From contig NZ_LT629705.1 in assembly GCF_900103875.1 (NCBI RefSeq), forward strand, positions 3,729,001-3,793,000: a DNA stretch of 64,000 nucleotides, given 5' to 3'. This DNA is from Pseudomonas arsenicoxydans. Its GTDB lineage: Bacteria; Pseudomonadota; Gammaproteobacteria; Pseudomonadales; Pseudomonadaceae. Positions 1 to 7,806 of the stretch are shown here, in pieces. Position numbers and translations under genes: made by a program. Position 1 is the stretch's first letter; the number at the start of each line of letters is the position of its first letter. Below the pieces are notes generated by a model. That model searched no databases and was not told where the DNA came from. It was given only the letters and a program-made list of their open reading frames with translations.

Positions 1-459
1 CCGTTTTTCCAGGCCAGTGGCGCGCTGGTCATTGACGGCAAGACCTATCAAGTCAGCGGCCCGGCCTGGCTCGATCGCGAGTGGAGCAGCCAGCCGCTGA
101 CCGCCAATCAAACCGGTTGGGACTGGTTCTCCCTGCACCTGGACAGCGGCGAACAGGTGATGCTCTACCGCATGCGGCAAAAGGACGGCGCGCCTTACCT
201 GACCGGCACCTGGATCGACGCCCAGGGCCAGACGCAATTGCTGCACGCCGACGACATCATCCTCACCCCGCAAGACACCGCCAACGTCGCCGGACGTTCG
301 ATGCCGGTACGCTGGTCGATCAAAATCCCCGGCAAACACTTCGATGTCACGATCAATGCCCTCAACCCCAATGCCTGGATGGATTTGCGCATTCCGTATT
401 GGGAAGGCCCGGTGCAATTCAGCGGAGGCACGGGGTACCTTGAAATGACCGGGTATTGA
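1..459 (+). CDS. Lipocalin-like (AttH/CrtC-type) protein, C-terminal part
   Basis: The frame is open from the first base, so only the last 152 residues are present. They contain the pattern of the lipocalin-like AttH / carotenoid 1,2-hydratase-like family: a WLDREW motif near residue 24, then GWDWFSL, MLYRMR, and beta-strand alternation up to a final GGTGYLEMTGY. In many proteobacteria such proteins are encoded with an ABC permease that would lie to the left of this window; that partner is inferred, not seen. The enzymatic role of the family outside carotenoid pathways is unclear. The family call is fairly secure, the function is not. Confidence 0.75.
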   Translation, partial: PFFQASGALVIDGKTYQVSGPAWLDREWSSQPLTANQTGWDWFSLHLDSGEQVMLYRMRQKDGAPYLTGTWIDAQGQTQLLHADDIILTPQDTANVAGRSMPVRWSIKIPGKHFDVTINALNPNAWMDLRIPYWEGPVQFSGGTGYLEMTGY

Positions 460-521
460 GGCGGAACTCTCGCTCGGGCCACGGCCTCCTACTTTAAGAA
501 GCCTGTTCACTGGAGCCCGTC

Positions 522-764
522 ATGAGCGAAGACCTCAAACCGCCTGATCTCGATTCCTGGCAGCGCCTGTACGAAGACAAGGCCTACTGGCAGCAATCCC
601 CCGACGCCCATTACAGCGAACTGCTGCGGGTGGCCGACGACTTGCTGGGGCAGGGCGCCATCGACCTCGAACAATGGCAGGCCTTGAAGGCCAAGGCCGA
701 ACAATCCCACAAAGACTCGCCCGCCGTGAACGTCGCCCAAGAAGTTGACGATCCCGACGCCTGA
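522..764 (+). CDS. Small hypothetical protein (80 aa)
   Basis: An 80-residue acidic protein starting at an ATG preceded by GGAG. It has the codon usage of the neighbours and no signal peptide or membrane segment. A predicted helical stretch (SELLRVADDLLGQGAIDL) occupies the middle. The next small gene begins 11 bases after its stop, so the two probably share a transcript. No family recognised. Confidence 0.6.
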   Translation: MSEDLKPPDLDSWQRLYEDKAYWQQSPDAHYSELLRVADDLLGQGAIDLEQWQALKAKAEQSHKDSPAVNVAQEVDDPDA

Positions 765-775
765 GGAGACCCGCC

Positions 776-943
776 ATGAACCCCACACCGGATGCCGAAA
801 ACCCCGACGAACCACGCCCACCGGGCGAAGTCGAACGCGACAACGACGCCCTGCGCCCCACCGACCCGAACCGACGCAAGGAAAGCGGCAAAGGCACAGA
901 AAGCGGCGAATCCACCGCGCAAGAAACTGCGAACACGCCCTGA
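776..943 (+). CDS. Very small hydrophilic protein (55 aa)
   Basis: A 55-residue reading frame starting at an ATG with GAGGAG nine bases upstream, overlapping the leader of nothing else. It is extremely rich in Pro, Asp, Glu, Asn, Arg and Thr and likely disordered. It lies 11 bases behind the 80-residue gene, and the ribosome binding site and spacing argue that it is translated. Function unknown. Confidence 0.5.
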   Translation: MNPTPDAENPDEPRPPGEVERDNDALRPTDPNRRKESGKGTESGESTAQETANTP

Positions 944-1029
944 TCAGCGTCTATGCTGATTTGCACAGACAGCACTGACCCAAGGGCCAGAGCCGTCTGC
1001 TGCCATCCATCACAGGGAATGTATCGCCT

Positions 1030-1614
1030 ATGAAACTCCACGCACTCACCAAAGCCATCACCCTCGCAACCTTGCTGTCCACCGCCAGCCTCAGCGCCAT
1101 GGCGGCGGAGATTCCTCTGTCTGCCGTTGTGGAGGCAGACCAAGTCACCACCAAAGTGGTCTCGGTCGACGCTGCCGCCCACCAAGTCGTCCTGGAAGGG
1201 CCTGAAGGTAATCAGGTTCATGTGCAACTGACCGACAAGGCAAAAAACCTCGGCAAACTGAAAGTCGGCGATCAAGTTAACGTCAAAGTCACCCGCTCCG
1301 TCGCGGCCTCCCTCGACACCGATGTCGATAAAGGCCTGCCAGGCACTGTCGAAAGTGCCGGCGAAGTCCGCGCCGCCCCAGGCAGCGACAACCCGGGTGG
1401 TGAAGCCTACCGCCAGATACGAGTCCAGCTGAAAATCACCAAAATCGATGTGAAGAAACACCGGGTCACCTTCCAAAACCCGGCCGGCCAATCCAAAACC
1501 GTTGATGTCGTAAGACCCGAAATACAAGCGAAATTGAAAGACCTGAAAGTTGGCCAGAGTGTCATCGTGACCTACACCGACACACTGAAAGTGACCAGCA
1601 AACAGGGGAGTTGA
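1030..1614 (+). CDS. Exported hypothetical protein (194 aa)
   Basis: The product begins with a clear Sec signal peptide: basic start, hydrophobic core LATLLSTASL, and an AMA-AE cleavage site near residues 24-26. The mature part is rich in Lys and Val and holds two similar modules (around residues 37-85 and 128-185) with a VVxVDxxxHxVxLxGPEG / ITKIDVKKHRVTFQNP theme and KVGDQV / KVGQSV endings, suggesting a tandem beta-barrel fold. It is probably periplasmic. AGGGAAT precedes the start. A hairpin lies just behind the stop. No specific function can be assigned. Confidence 0.7.
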   Translation: MKLHALTKAITLATLLSTASLSAMAAEIPLSAVVEADQVTTKVVSVDAAAHQVVLEGPEGNQVHVQLTDKAKNLGKLKVGDQVNVKVTRSVAASLDTDVDKGLPGTVESAGEVRAAPGSDNPGGEAYRQIRVQLKITKIDVKKHRVTFQNPAGQSKTVDVVRPEIQAKLKDLKVGQSVIVTYTDTLKVTSKQGS

Positions 1615-1632
1615 GTATTAGCTCTATAAGTT

Positions 1633-1671
1633 TGATTGTTCTTGTACAGATTTTTTGTATAAGAACAATCA
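1633..1671. terminator. Hairpin, possible terminator
   Basis: A 16-bp stem with one G-T pair: arm 1633-1648 (TGATTGTTCTTGTACA) and arm 1656-1671, with a 7-nt loop. It stands 18 bases after the stop of the exported protein gene. It is AT-rich and the following T-run is weak, so termination is plausible rather than certain. Confidence 0.45.
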
Positions 1672-2145
1672 GTTTTAATGGTCGAACTGGTGGGTTTAGA
1701 AGGTTTGAAAAATAATATTTGGAACGACATGTAATAAAAGTTGTATCGATAAAATTCATGATGTGTGTGCGGACAACTTCAATAACTTCAATTAAAATAC
1801 TTCCCGTTCGCCCAGTGGCAGGGCTCTTTACCGGTGCATGGATTGCCAAGGCCATTACACTGGGCGAACACCTTCTTGGGGCGCGTTGCGTGCCTGTCGT
1901 TTGATCTAGTTTTTCTGCACAACAAAGCCATTAATCAAAAAGCTGACCGGTTAGTCGATAAGCGGGGTGGTGGTTGTGTTGGGGTGATAATTTGTTTTTT
2001 GGTGTTTGGGGTGAATGGTCCGCGAGTGCGGATGCATGGAAGGCGAGAGGCTGTCGTTTGTGTGAGGCTCGTAGCGGTATTGGCGGTGGAAAGCCAACGG
2101 GAGCGTACTTATTATCTCCTAAAGTAGATTTGCATCTCCTTTTGT
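1672..2145. other. Gene-free AT-rich stretch with a distant inverted repeat
   Basis: No convincing gene is seen on either strand. The stretch is AT-rich and out of character with the surrounding coding DNA. It holds a perfect 12-bp inverted repeat, GTTCGCCCAGTG at 1806-1817 and its complement at 1858-1869, separated by 40 bases. This could be an RNA stem or the remnant of a mobile element. Its left edge faces the Rhs-associated variable region. Confidence 0.4.
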
Positions 2146-2178
2146 GAAAAACGGGCGATCTTAAGATTGCCCGTTTTA
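2146..2178 (-). terminator. Intrinsic terminator (bidirectional)
   Basis: An almost perfect hairpin with arms AAAACGGGCGATC and its near complement around a TTAA centre. Read on the minus strand it ends in a T-run. It stands 17 bases after the stop of the minus-strand gene at 2195-3220. Confidence 0.75.
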
Positions 2179-2194
2179 GCACGTTTAGGGGGGG

Positions 2195-3220
2195 TTAGAC
2201 CTCTTTTCTCCACCCTGAGAAAGTGATGAGTGTTCCTTCTTCCTCTTTATCCTTGATTTCGATTTTGTAGGTGCGGCCACCAGTAACCCCGTCAATTAGA
2301 GCCTTTTCGTCATTGGCGCGTAACTCGGCATCCTTCGCGTGCTGTTGGTAAAACTCCACGACATCGGAGAACGGCGTATAGGTCTTCAACATGACTTCGA
2401 AATCATGCCGCGGCCGACCAGCCATTTCGTCGAAATCGCCGTAAATCGGCGCGCCTTTCATTCCGGGCGTGATGTAAGAACCGTCAACGCCAGCGCCTAC
2501 GAGATAGGTATTTTTTGGAAGCAGCGGAAGCATCGCTTTCGGAAAGTCCGAAGGTAATTGCGAGGCGCTCCAGGCGTCTTTTTTCGGGGCAGTTGTGATG
2601 TATTCGACCGTGGCAATTTTTTGCGCCTTGGCGCGTGTTTCGGGGTCTTCACTCTCTGCCCCAATCGCGATCATGGGCGGCAACTGTTTGCTCCAAGCGA
2701 TGATTGGATCTGCGTCACTCTTCTTTGCGTCTTTTGCCTGGAAGATAGTCAAAACAGTTTCGGGGCTCGGGTTGCAGGACAACGTCTCTTTACTCGATTT
2801 GACTGTGCAGTGTCCGTTGACCAACCCAACGGCGATTAGCTGACCTTTTTCATCCAACAACAATGCGCCGCGTTCGTCGCCATTGTTACCGTCATTCATG
2901 GCGGTCAGCATCTTGCGCCCGGCAGGCACTCCTTCCTCAAACGTCGAGAACTCTGAGTCCAGAGCATCCAGAACTTGCGACACGATCATATAGTTGTCTT
3001 TGGTGTAACTACCGGTCGCGTAACCCATGAAGTCAACCAGCGCCGCGCGTATCGCTGGATCTTCGTTGAGTTTAGGCGGCTGTGTAGGGGCCGGCTCATT
3101 GGAGAGCAAGAGCACCGTTGTACCATCTGAGCGTTTTTCTGAGTGGAGGGAAAAAGCGGCGGCTTCGAGAGAGAAGGTTAATGCTAATGATAGGGCAAAG
3201 AGACGTGTGATGGTAAACAA
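2195..3220 (-). CDS. Exported hypothetical protein (341 aa)
   Basis: I start the gene at TTG 3220. AAGGA stands at the right distance and the product then opens with a textbook signal peptide (MFTITRLFALSLALTFS, cleavage after LEAAA). The longer frame to 3316 would put 32 polar residues in front of it. The mature protein of about 320 residues contains no motif I recognise. A C-terminal region (FSDVVEFYQQHAKDAEL onward) looks like a small alpha/beta domain. It is the last gene of the Rhs-downstream array, on the same strand as the immunity-like genes, but its size and export signal set it apart. Confidence 0.65.
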   Translation of the reverse strand: MFTITRLFALSLALTFSLEAAAFSLHSEKRSDGTTVLLLSNEPAPTQPPKLNEDPAIRAALVDFMGYATGSYTKDNYMIVSQVLDALDSEFSTFEEGVPAGRKMLTAMNDGNNGDERGALLLDEKGQLIAVGLVNGHCTVKSSKETLSCNPSPETVLTIFQAKDAKKSDADPIIAWSKQLPPMIAIGAESEDPETRAKAQKIATVEYITTAPKKDAWSASQLPSDFPKAMLPLLPKNTYLVGAGVDGSYITPGMKGAPIYGDFDEMAGRPRHDFEVMLKTYTPFSDVVEFYQQHAKDAELRANDEKALIDGVTGGRTYKIEIKDKEEEGTLITFSGWRKEV

Positions 3221-3353
3221 GGGGTCATTCCTTTGTTGGGTGGTGATCCGGGAGGTATAGAGGTGGATTATTTTCAAAAAAATGGTGAAAACTTTATGGG
3301 ATATTCCAAGAACCAAAGGTGACGGTTTTATGCCCTGTAAAAGTGAGTAGATC

Positions 3354-3392
3354 GATTCGTTTTTTATTTTGGTCGTAAAAATAAATCTGTCA
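3354..3392. repeat. Rhs-island palindrome, copy 1
   Basis: A diverged copy of the island palindrome: GATTCG...TTTATTTT, a short centre, then AAAAATAAATCTGTC. It lies directly after the stop of the gene at 3397-3819, when that gene is read on its own strand. Other copies are at 3846-3883 with 5397-5411, 6119-6135 (half) and 7757-7795. Confidence 0.6.
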
Positions 3393-3396
3393 TTTT

Positions 3397-3819
3397 TTAT
3401 ACTTGTGGGTTTTGTGCTTTCAATAATAAATTCGTTAGTTCAGGGCAGGACTCAGGCACCTCTTCTGAAAGACTACTTATAATTCGTTTTATCTTGTCGG
3501 CGTATGTTTGTTCTATTGGAATTTCTGTCCAGTCTAATTCTGATGCGGTAGCTATTAATACTTCTTTGTATTGCGAATCGAGAAGCTTTTTAAGAATTTC
3601 AATAGCAGAGGCTGAACGTTGCTCGCCAAAGGCGGCTGCGCTTCGCTCCTGCCAATACTTGGCTTTTGAGAGGATGGAACTATTGAGCTCTTTCCAATCC
3701 ACCGTGCTGAACTTCTCAAACACGCCTTTCGCTACCTGCTCGGCGATGTATTCATTCCAGTTAGATTCTTCGTCAGGGCCTAGCCAGTAGTTTAATTCTT
3801 CAAACTCTTTGCTATACAT
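3397..3819 (-). CDS. Probable immunity-like protein (140 aa), helical
   Basis: A 140-residue acidic, almost wholly helical protein without signal peptide. The stretch SAIEILKKLLDSQYKEVLIATASELDW (quoted in two parts: SAIEILKKLLDSQY, then KEVLIATASELDW) looks like one HEAT-type helical hairpin. Small size, acidity, AT-rich codon use and position in the array behind an Rhs gene, flanked on both sides by copies of the island palindrome, suggest an orphan immunity gene acquired with a former toxin tip. No Imm family could be named, and the role is inferred from context. Confidence 0.55.
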   Translation of the reverse strand: MYSKEFEELNYWLGPDEESNWNEYIAEQVAKGVFEKFSTVDWKELNSSILSKAKYWQERSAAAFGEQRSASAIEILKKLLDSQYKEVLIATASELDWTEIPIEQTYADKIKRIISSLSEEVPESCPELTNLLLKAQNPQV

Positions 3820-3845
3820 GTCGTTTTTTCGATATCAGCAAGAAG

Positions 3846-3883
3846 GGGCGGATTGATTTCTGTTGTGAAAATAAATCTGTCCC
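3846..3883. repeat. Rhs-island palindrome, copy 2 (split by the IS)
   Basis: GGCGGATTGATTTC, a TGTTGT centre, then GAAAATAAATCTGTCCC. The final 11 bases (AAATCTGTCCC, 3873-3883) are repeated at 5397-5407 on the other side of the IS element, where the palindrome flank continues as CCTTTCC. The IS therefore landed inside this copy. Confidence 0.7.
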
Positions 3884-5396
3884 GAATGGCACTTCCTTAG
3901 TAGCTAACCACTTGAGCTGAAAGCAAAAAATGAAGAAGGGCTGGTCTTGGTCTACGGTGATAGTTGCGAACACACCCCGACGAACCAAGGACACAGCCCC
4001 AATGAATCGTAGACGTCAAATTCTCCAGCATCAACAGCAACGTTTTCATCGACACGCTTCGGACTGCGATGCCTATGCGTTTTTCAATCTGCTCACTGCG
4101 CCCGAACTGTTACAGCGCGTCGAGTCTGCACTGCCGGAGTATCGGGAGCGCCTGTTTCCGCCGACTGAAACGCTGTCCATGTTTCTGGCTCAAGCGATGA
4201 GTGCCGACCGTTCCTGCCAGAACGCCGTCAACGACTTGTCCATCAAGCGGTTTTGTGGCGGCATGAAGCCCAACAGCACTCGCACGGGCGCCTACTGCAA
4301 AGCCAGAAAACGCCTGCCTGTGGAAATGGTTTCCACGCTGGTCAGGCACACAGGTGCTTCGATAAGTGACAACGCACCCTCGTCGTGGCGCTGGATGGGA
4401 CGGCCTGTGCGGCTGGTGGATGGCACGACGGTCAGCATGCCCGACACAGCGGCCAATCAGGGTGCCTATCCGCAGTCACGCAGTCAGAATGTGGGGGTTG
4501 GTTTTCCGCTGTGTCGAGTGGTCGGCATCGTTTGCCTCTCCAGTGGCGCCGTTTTAGATGCCGCCCTTGGACGTTTCCGAGGCAAGGGCGGCGATGAACA
4601 GACGCTGCTCAGATCAATGCTCGACACGTTGAAAACAGGCGACATTTTGTTGGGCGATGCTTACTACGCAACCTACTTCCTTCTGTGCGAGTTGCAACGA
4701 AGAGGTATCGATGGCGTGTTCGAACAATATGGCGCTCGACGGCGCAGTACGGACTTTCGCTTGGGGCAGAGTCTCGGTTCGGAAGATCATTTGATCGAGT
4801 TGAAAAAGCCCGAAAGAAGGCCACCCTGGATGAGTCAGGCGCATTACGAACAGGCGCCTGAAAGACTGACAGTGCGGGAGCTGAAGGCTGGCGGAAAGAC
4901 ATTGGTGACCACGTTGCATTGCCCGAGGCAGACACCCAAAACAGCCCTCAAATCTTTGTACAAGGGGCGATGGCATGTCGAGCTGGATTTGCGAAATCTC
5001 AAAGCTACGCTGGGACTTGGAAAGTTGAGCTGCAAAACCCCAGGCATGGCAGTAAAGGAGTTATGGGTCTATCTGTTAGCTCACAATATGATCCGAATGC
5101 TGATGGCACAATCGGCTCTGTTAGCTGACTGTTTACCTCGCGAACTGAGCTTCAAACACAGCCTTCAGCTATGGCTGGCGCTGCGACAATATGGCAGCCC
5201 TGAAGAAGAGAATGGCCTTTCAAATTTATTGACGCTGATCGCTCAAAGGCGCGTTGGAAACCGGCCTGGTCGTATCGAGCCGCGAGCCATAAAACGAAGA
5301 CCTCAAGCCTACCCCTTGCTGACCAAACCACGTCGGTCAGCAAGGGCAGATGTCAGGAAAAATGGGCACGCAAAACATGTTAAGTAAGTGCCATTC
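3884..5396 (+). mobile_element. IS4-family insertion sequence, complete
   Basis: The 1513-bp element has terminal inverted repeats: GAATGGCACTTCCTTA at the left end and GAATGGCACTTACTTA reading in from the right end, 15 of 16 matching. It is flanked by an 11-bp direct repeat, AAATCTGTCCC, at 3873-3883 and 5397-5407. Target duplications of about 10-13 bp are typical of the IS4 family. It carries one intact transposase gene and looks recently inserted, since both ends and the duplication are intact. Confidence 0.9.
4002..5387 (+). CDS. IS4-family DDE transposase
   Basis: A 461-residue transposase that carries out cut-and-paste movement of the surrounding element. The DDE triad is visible: Asp in LVDGTTVSMPDT (about residue 140), Asp in LLGDAYYATY (about 218) and Glu in YKGRWHVELDLRNLK (about 327). 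The last segment fits the IS4 signature Y-x2-R-x3-E-x6-K exactly. The frame is uninterrupted. I chose ATG 4002 because MNRRRQ-type starts fit the family; an in-frame start at 3930 would add 24 residues. The ribosome binding site is poor for both, as is common in transposases. Confidence 0.9.
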   Translation: MNRRRQILQHQQQRFHRHASDCDAYAFFNLLTAPELLQRVESALPEYRERLFPPTETLSMFLAQAMSADRSCQNAVNDLSIKRFCGGMKPNSTRTGAYCKARKRLPVEMVSTLVRHTGASISDNAPSSWRWMGRPVRLVDGTTVSMPDTAANQGAYPQSRSQNVGVGFPLCRVVGIVCLSSGAVLDAALGRFRGKGGDEQTLLRSMLDTLKTGDILLGDAYYATYFLLCELQRRGIDGVFEQYGARRRSTDFRLGQSLGSEDHLIELKKPERRPPWMSQAHYEQAPERLTVRELKAGGKTLVTTLHCPRQTPKTALKSLYKGRWHVELDLRNLKATLGLGKLSCKTPGMAVKELWVYLLAHNMIRMLMAQSALLADCLPRELSFKHSLQLWLALRQYGSPEEENGLSNLLTLIAQRRVGNRPGRIEPRAIKRRPQAYPLLTKPRRSARADVRKNGHAKHVK

Positions 5397-5490
5397 AAAT
5401 CTGTCCCCTTTCCTGGTCTTAAACGAAAGAAGAAACCCTTTAGCCTTGACTGGAGACCGGCTAATGGGTGTCCCCGTTTCATTAAGGTTT

Positions 5491-5922
5491 TTAGTTGTCT
5501 TTTTGTGCGTTGTAGGTTCGTAGCATTTCCTCTGAACCGTCCCAGTTCGGGGGCGTCTCCCAATTTTTATTTTTATTTTTCTTTTTCCCAATTATTGCGC
5601 CAATAAATGTATTTTCTTCATCATAAAAAATGCGACCGTCCCAACTGGTACTGTCAATGAAACGCATTGATAGTATTGCGTCAGGCGCCATACTTGAAAG
5701 CGCATTTATAAGCTCTTCAAATCCCGGCATTACCGATGAAGTTGTGTTTGCAATTTCTTTTTGAGTGGTGAGTTCTTTTTTATATGCATCGCTGGCTTTT
5801 TTTATAATGTAATCGTTTTTAAAAATGAAACTTTCCTCAGTTGATTTGTTTAACAGTTTGGCCGATTTTATCCCGCCGTCTGCGAGATGAAAATTCTGCT
5901 GTAACAAATCTAAAATGTTCAT
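5491..5922 (-). CDS. Probable immunity protein (143 aa)
   Basis: A 143-residue soluble protein with no signal peptide. Its start overlaps the stop of the preceding toxin-tip remnant in an ATGA arrangement, the usual coupling of a polymorphic toxin tip with its immunity gene. The N-terminal half is helical; the C-terminal half contains a short beta segment (SWDGRIFYDEENTFIGAI), a Lys/Asn stretch and an ENWETPPNWDGSEE-like tail (seen as NWETPPNWDGSEE). Low GC, unlike the core genes. Family not recognised. Immunity role inferred from coupling and position. Confidence 0.55.
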   Translation of the reverse strand: MNILDLLQQNFHLADGGIKSAKLLNKSTEESFIFKNDYIIKKASDAYKKELTTQKEIANTTSSVMPGFEELINALSSMAPDAILSMRFIDSTSWDGRIFYDEENTFIGAIIGKKKNKNKNWETPPNWDGSEEMLRTYNAQKDN

Positions 5923-6146
5923 GGTTTAAACACCTCGATATTCCCCGCTGCGGGGTCCTTTAAAGAGAACTTCTTGCTCCCCCTAACGATCTTCCGAATA
6001 CTGCCATGACCACTTATTCCCTTCTTTTGGGGAGCCAATTTTAACTCCCAGAATAAGTCCATCCTCTTTCGCAAATTGCCTGGCGATATCAGGTGATCTT
6101 GTCCATGAAGTATAGTGTTAAAATAAATCCGTCCTTTTTTTGTCAA
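5919..6146 (-). pseudogene. Orphan toxin-tip remnant (Rhs C-terminal fragment)
   Basis: A 75-codon frame without a credible start: its only start is a TTG within AAGGACGGATTTATTTT, a half copy of the island palindrome. The rest (LISPGNLRKRMDLFWELKLAPQ, given here as LISPGNLRKRMD then LFWELKLAPQ, and a basic KIVRGSKKFSLKDPAAG tail) looks like the C-terminal end of a small nuclease-like toxin. It overlaps the next gene by ATGA. It has no Rhs core in front, so I read it as a displaced C-terminal tip left after replacement of the active tip. It could also be a small independent gene. Confidence 0.45.
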
Positions 6147-6259
6147 GTGCGATTCTCAGCTCCAAAAGGGAGGGAATCAATTTCTTTTAAACGCAAAAAA
6201 ATGTTGTGAGGGCGAATCCGCTATTTTCAGATTGGATATTCTATGCTTAAGTTGTATGA

Positions 6260-6649
6260 TTAGGCTGAGTTATCATTGTGGTAGGCTTTTATATTTATCG
6301 CAGAAATGCTTTGTGCTGTACAAGCAAGTTTGCAATAGTTATTGATTTCTATATGTATGTCGTTTTGGTTTTTATTGTTTGTGATGTCTATATGTATGGG
6401 GCCATAAAAGCTAAAGTTTGAGATTTTTACATCGCATACCTGGTTGAATAATAACTCAAATTCATACTTGTTGTGTTCGTTGCTTAGCCATTTTTCCGGG
6501 CATTTATTTTCCTCTATGGGAGCGTATAATTTAAGTTTTATAGAGTTGTCCTTGAAGATCGCGTAGGAGATGTTGAGGCTTTTAGGTGTGTATTTATCCC
6601 CGAAAACAGAAATCCATTGTTTTTTGTCGGATATTAAAGATGTCCACAT
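6260..6649 (-). CDS. Imm50-like immunity protein (129 aa)
   Basis: A 129-residue beta-rich protein. Its layout matches what I recall of the Imm50 family: an N-terminal hydrophobic start, an IFGD-like VFGDKYTPKSLNIS segment, SIKLKLYAPIEE, a PEKWL motif near residue 55, then FELLFNQVCDVKISNF and a closing alternating strand pattern ending in SISAINIKAY. Imm50 proteins are found beside Rhs and other polymorphic toxins. No matching toxin is attached here, so it is an orphan. The family call rests on pattern memory only. Confidence 0.5.
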   Translation of the reverse strand: MWTSLISDKKQWISVFGDKYTPKSLNISYAIFKDNSIKLKLYAPIEENKCPEKWLSNEHNKYEFELLFNQVCDVKISNFSFYGPIHIDITNNKNQNDIHIEINNYCKLACTAQSISAINIKAYHNDNSA

Positions 6650-6713
6650 CTTTTATTTACTCATTTAAGACACGCAAAAAAAGAAAGAAACAAGGGTTGC
6701 CCGTTTGCCGGTC

Positions 6714-7109
6714 TCAGTCCAGCGGATATTCACAAGTCCAAGGTGGTGTGAACAGTTCTGGGTTTATGTTGTTCTGCTGAAGAAAGACATTTATGTCCTC
6801 TTCAGACTCTAGTATTTGACATTTTATGATTGTGGTGTCGCTGCTACCAATACTATCTCTTGTTTCAAGTATGTGCTTGGGAATGGTAAATTCTATTGCG
6901 ACAAATTTTGAGTTTTTTGAATCTTCCAAAAATTTGTAATAGCGTTCTCCGGGGTATCTATCTACGAAATTCAAGTGGTATACCGCGTATATGGCCACCC
7001 ACCTGCGCAAGTACTCGTCATTTGTAGGGAGTTCTTGCGCGATTTCCGTATAAGATTTCGCTTCCAGCCCCCACCACACTTTTTGCGGGATGGTTTTCTT
7101 ATTGCTCAT
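6714..7109 (-). CDS. Immunity-like protein, paralogue of the gene at 7807-8202
   Basis: A 131-residue protein colinear with the presumed cognate immunity protein of the Rhs gene and roughly 60 percent identical by eye. Both share KTIP-K-VW-GLE-KSY, EIAQELP, IAYAVY-type IYAVY, IP-HILETRDSI and the identical end PELFTPPWTCEYPLD. The bases before its start (GGACAAATATGAGC) still resemble the Rhs stop/immunity junction (GGACAATAATGAAC), as if the module was duplicated or left behind when the Rhs tip was exchanged. It may protect against a sister toxin variant. Confidence 0.7.
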   Translation of the reverse strand: MSNKKTIPQKVWWGLEAKSYTEIAQELPTNDEYLRRWVAIYAVYHLNFVDRYPGERYYKFLEDSKNSKFVAIEFTIPKHILETRDSIGSSDTTIIKCQILESEEDINVFLQQNNINPELFTPPWTCEYPLD

Positions 7110-7118
7110 ATTTGTCCA

Positions 7119-7583
7119 TTAAACTGGTTTGGGCAATATTTTCGAGATTTTCATCTTTCTCGGGAGTGTGGTTGTAGTGTGAGGGTCAATAGCAGGAAAG
7201 TTTGGTAAAAAATAAGCAGGTGTTGCTCCATAGTGGTGCCAAGTCTTAATCATATAAGATTCAATTTTCTCAATAAACTCCTCTTTGTTCTTTGTTTTGA
7301 AGTCTCCTAAAAAAACCTCGGAGTTTTTTACTGGTAAACCTTTGTGGTCATATTTAATTGTTAGAAATTCAATAATAAATTCCCCGTCCGGATCCCCCTC
7401 GGGCTAAACCCTGGCGTCAAAGCAATGACCAGTACTTCTTCTAACTCCTCCTAAAAGAACTGAGCTGCTGAACCATTCTGCAGTTTCTTTAGTAAGCTCT
7501 ACTTCAAATAAATTATTGATTGTAATTGTCCAGCAGCTTGGTACCCGAATTGGCTGTAGTTTATATTTTAATGTGGAATTCAT
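7119..7583 (-). pseudogene. Immunity-like gene interrupted by one in-frame amber codon
   Basis: A frame of 154 codons starts at ATG 7583 (MNSTLKYKLQPIRVPSCW) and runs to TAA 7119-7121, broken only by a TAG at 7404-7406. Before the TAG the product reads ...GHCFDARV; after it the same frame continues PEGDPDGEFIIEFLTIKYD and ends ISKILPKPV. One C-to-T change of a CAG codon would explain the break. The start overlaps by ATGA the end of an upstream frame that has no good start (7580 onward), as in the 5922 pair. The low GC and position suggest a dead immunity gene. Confidence 0.7.
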
Positions 7584-7756
7584 GTTGTTTGGTCTTTTCC
7601 ATGTATTTTTGAACTTGCTTCGGGGCGACTGGGATTCGAATGCTGGAGCAGCGGACGCGGCTCGAACTTTCGAAAAGGGAGAGACTTGATCACGCATTGC
7701 GAACCGATGTGCATCAACAAGCTCAGACGTTGCGGTAGATTTGTGGGGATCCCTCT

Positions 7757-7795
7757 GGACGAATTTATTTTCTGTAGTGAAAAATAAATCCATCC
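7757..7795. repeat. Rhs-island palindrome, copy 4 (most complete)
   Basis: GGACGAATTTATTTTC, a TGTAGT centre, then GAAAAATAAATCCATCC: two 16-17-bp arms that are near complements. It lies 12 bases beyond the stop of the cognate immunity gene. The roughly 170 bases between it and the pseudogene contain only a frame without start or family likeness. Confidence 0.65.
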
Positions 7796-7806
7796 TTTGG
7801 GTGTTC

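Noticed and set aside
7620..7645. A GGGATTCGAATGC stretch resembling a tRNA T-loop
   Set aside because: The bases flanking the TTCGAAT do not pair as a T-stem, and no acceptor or anticodon arm is present.
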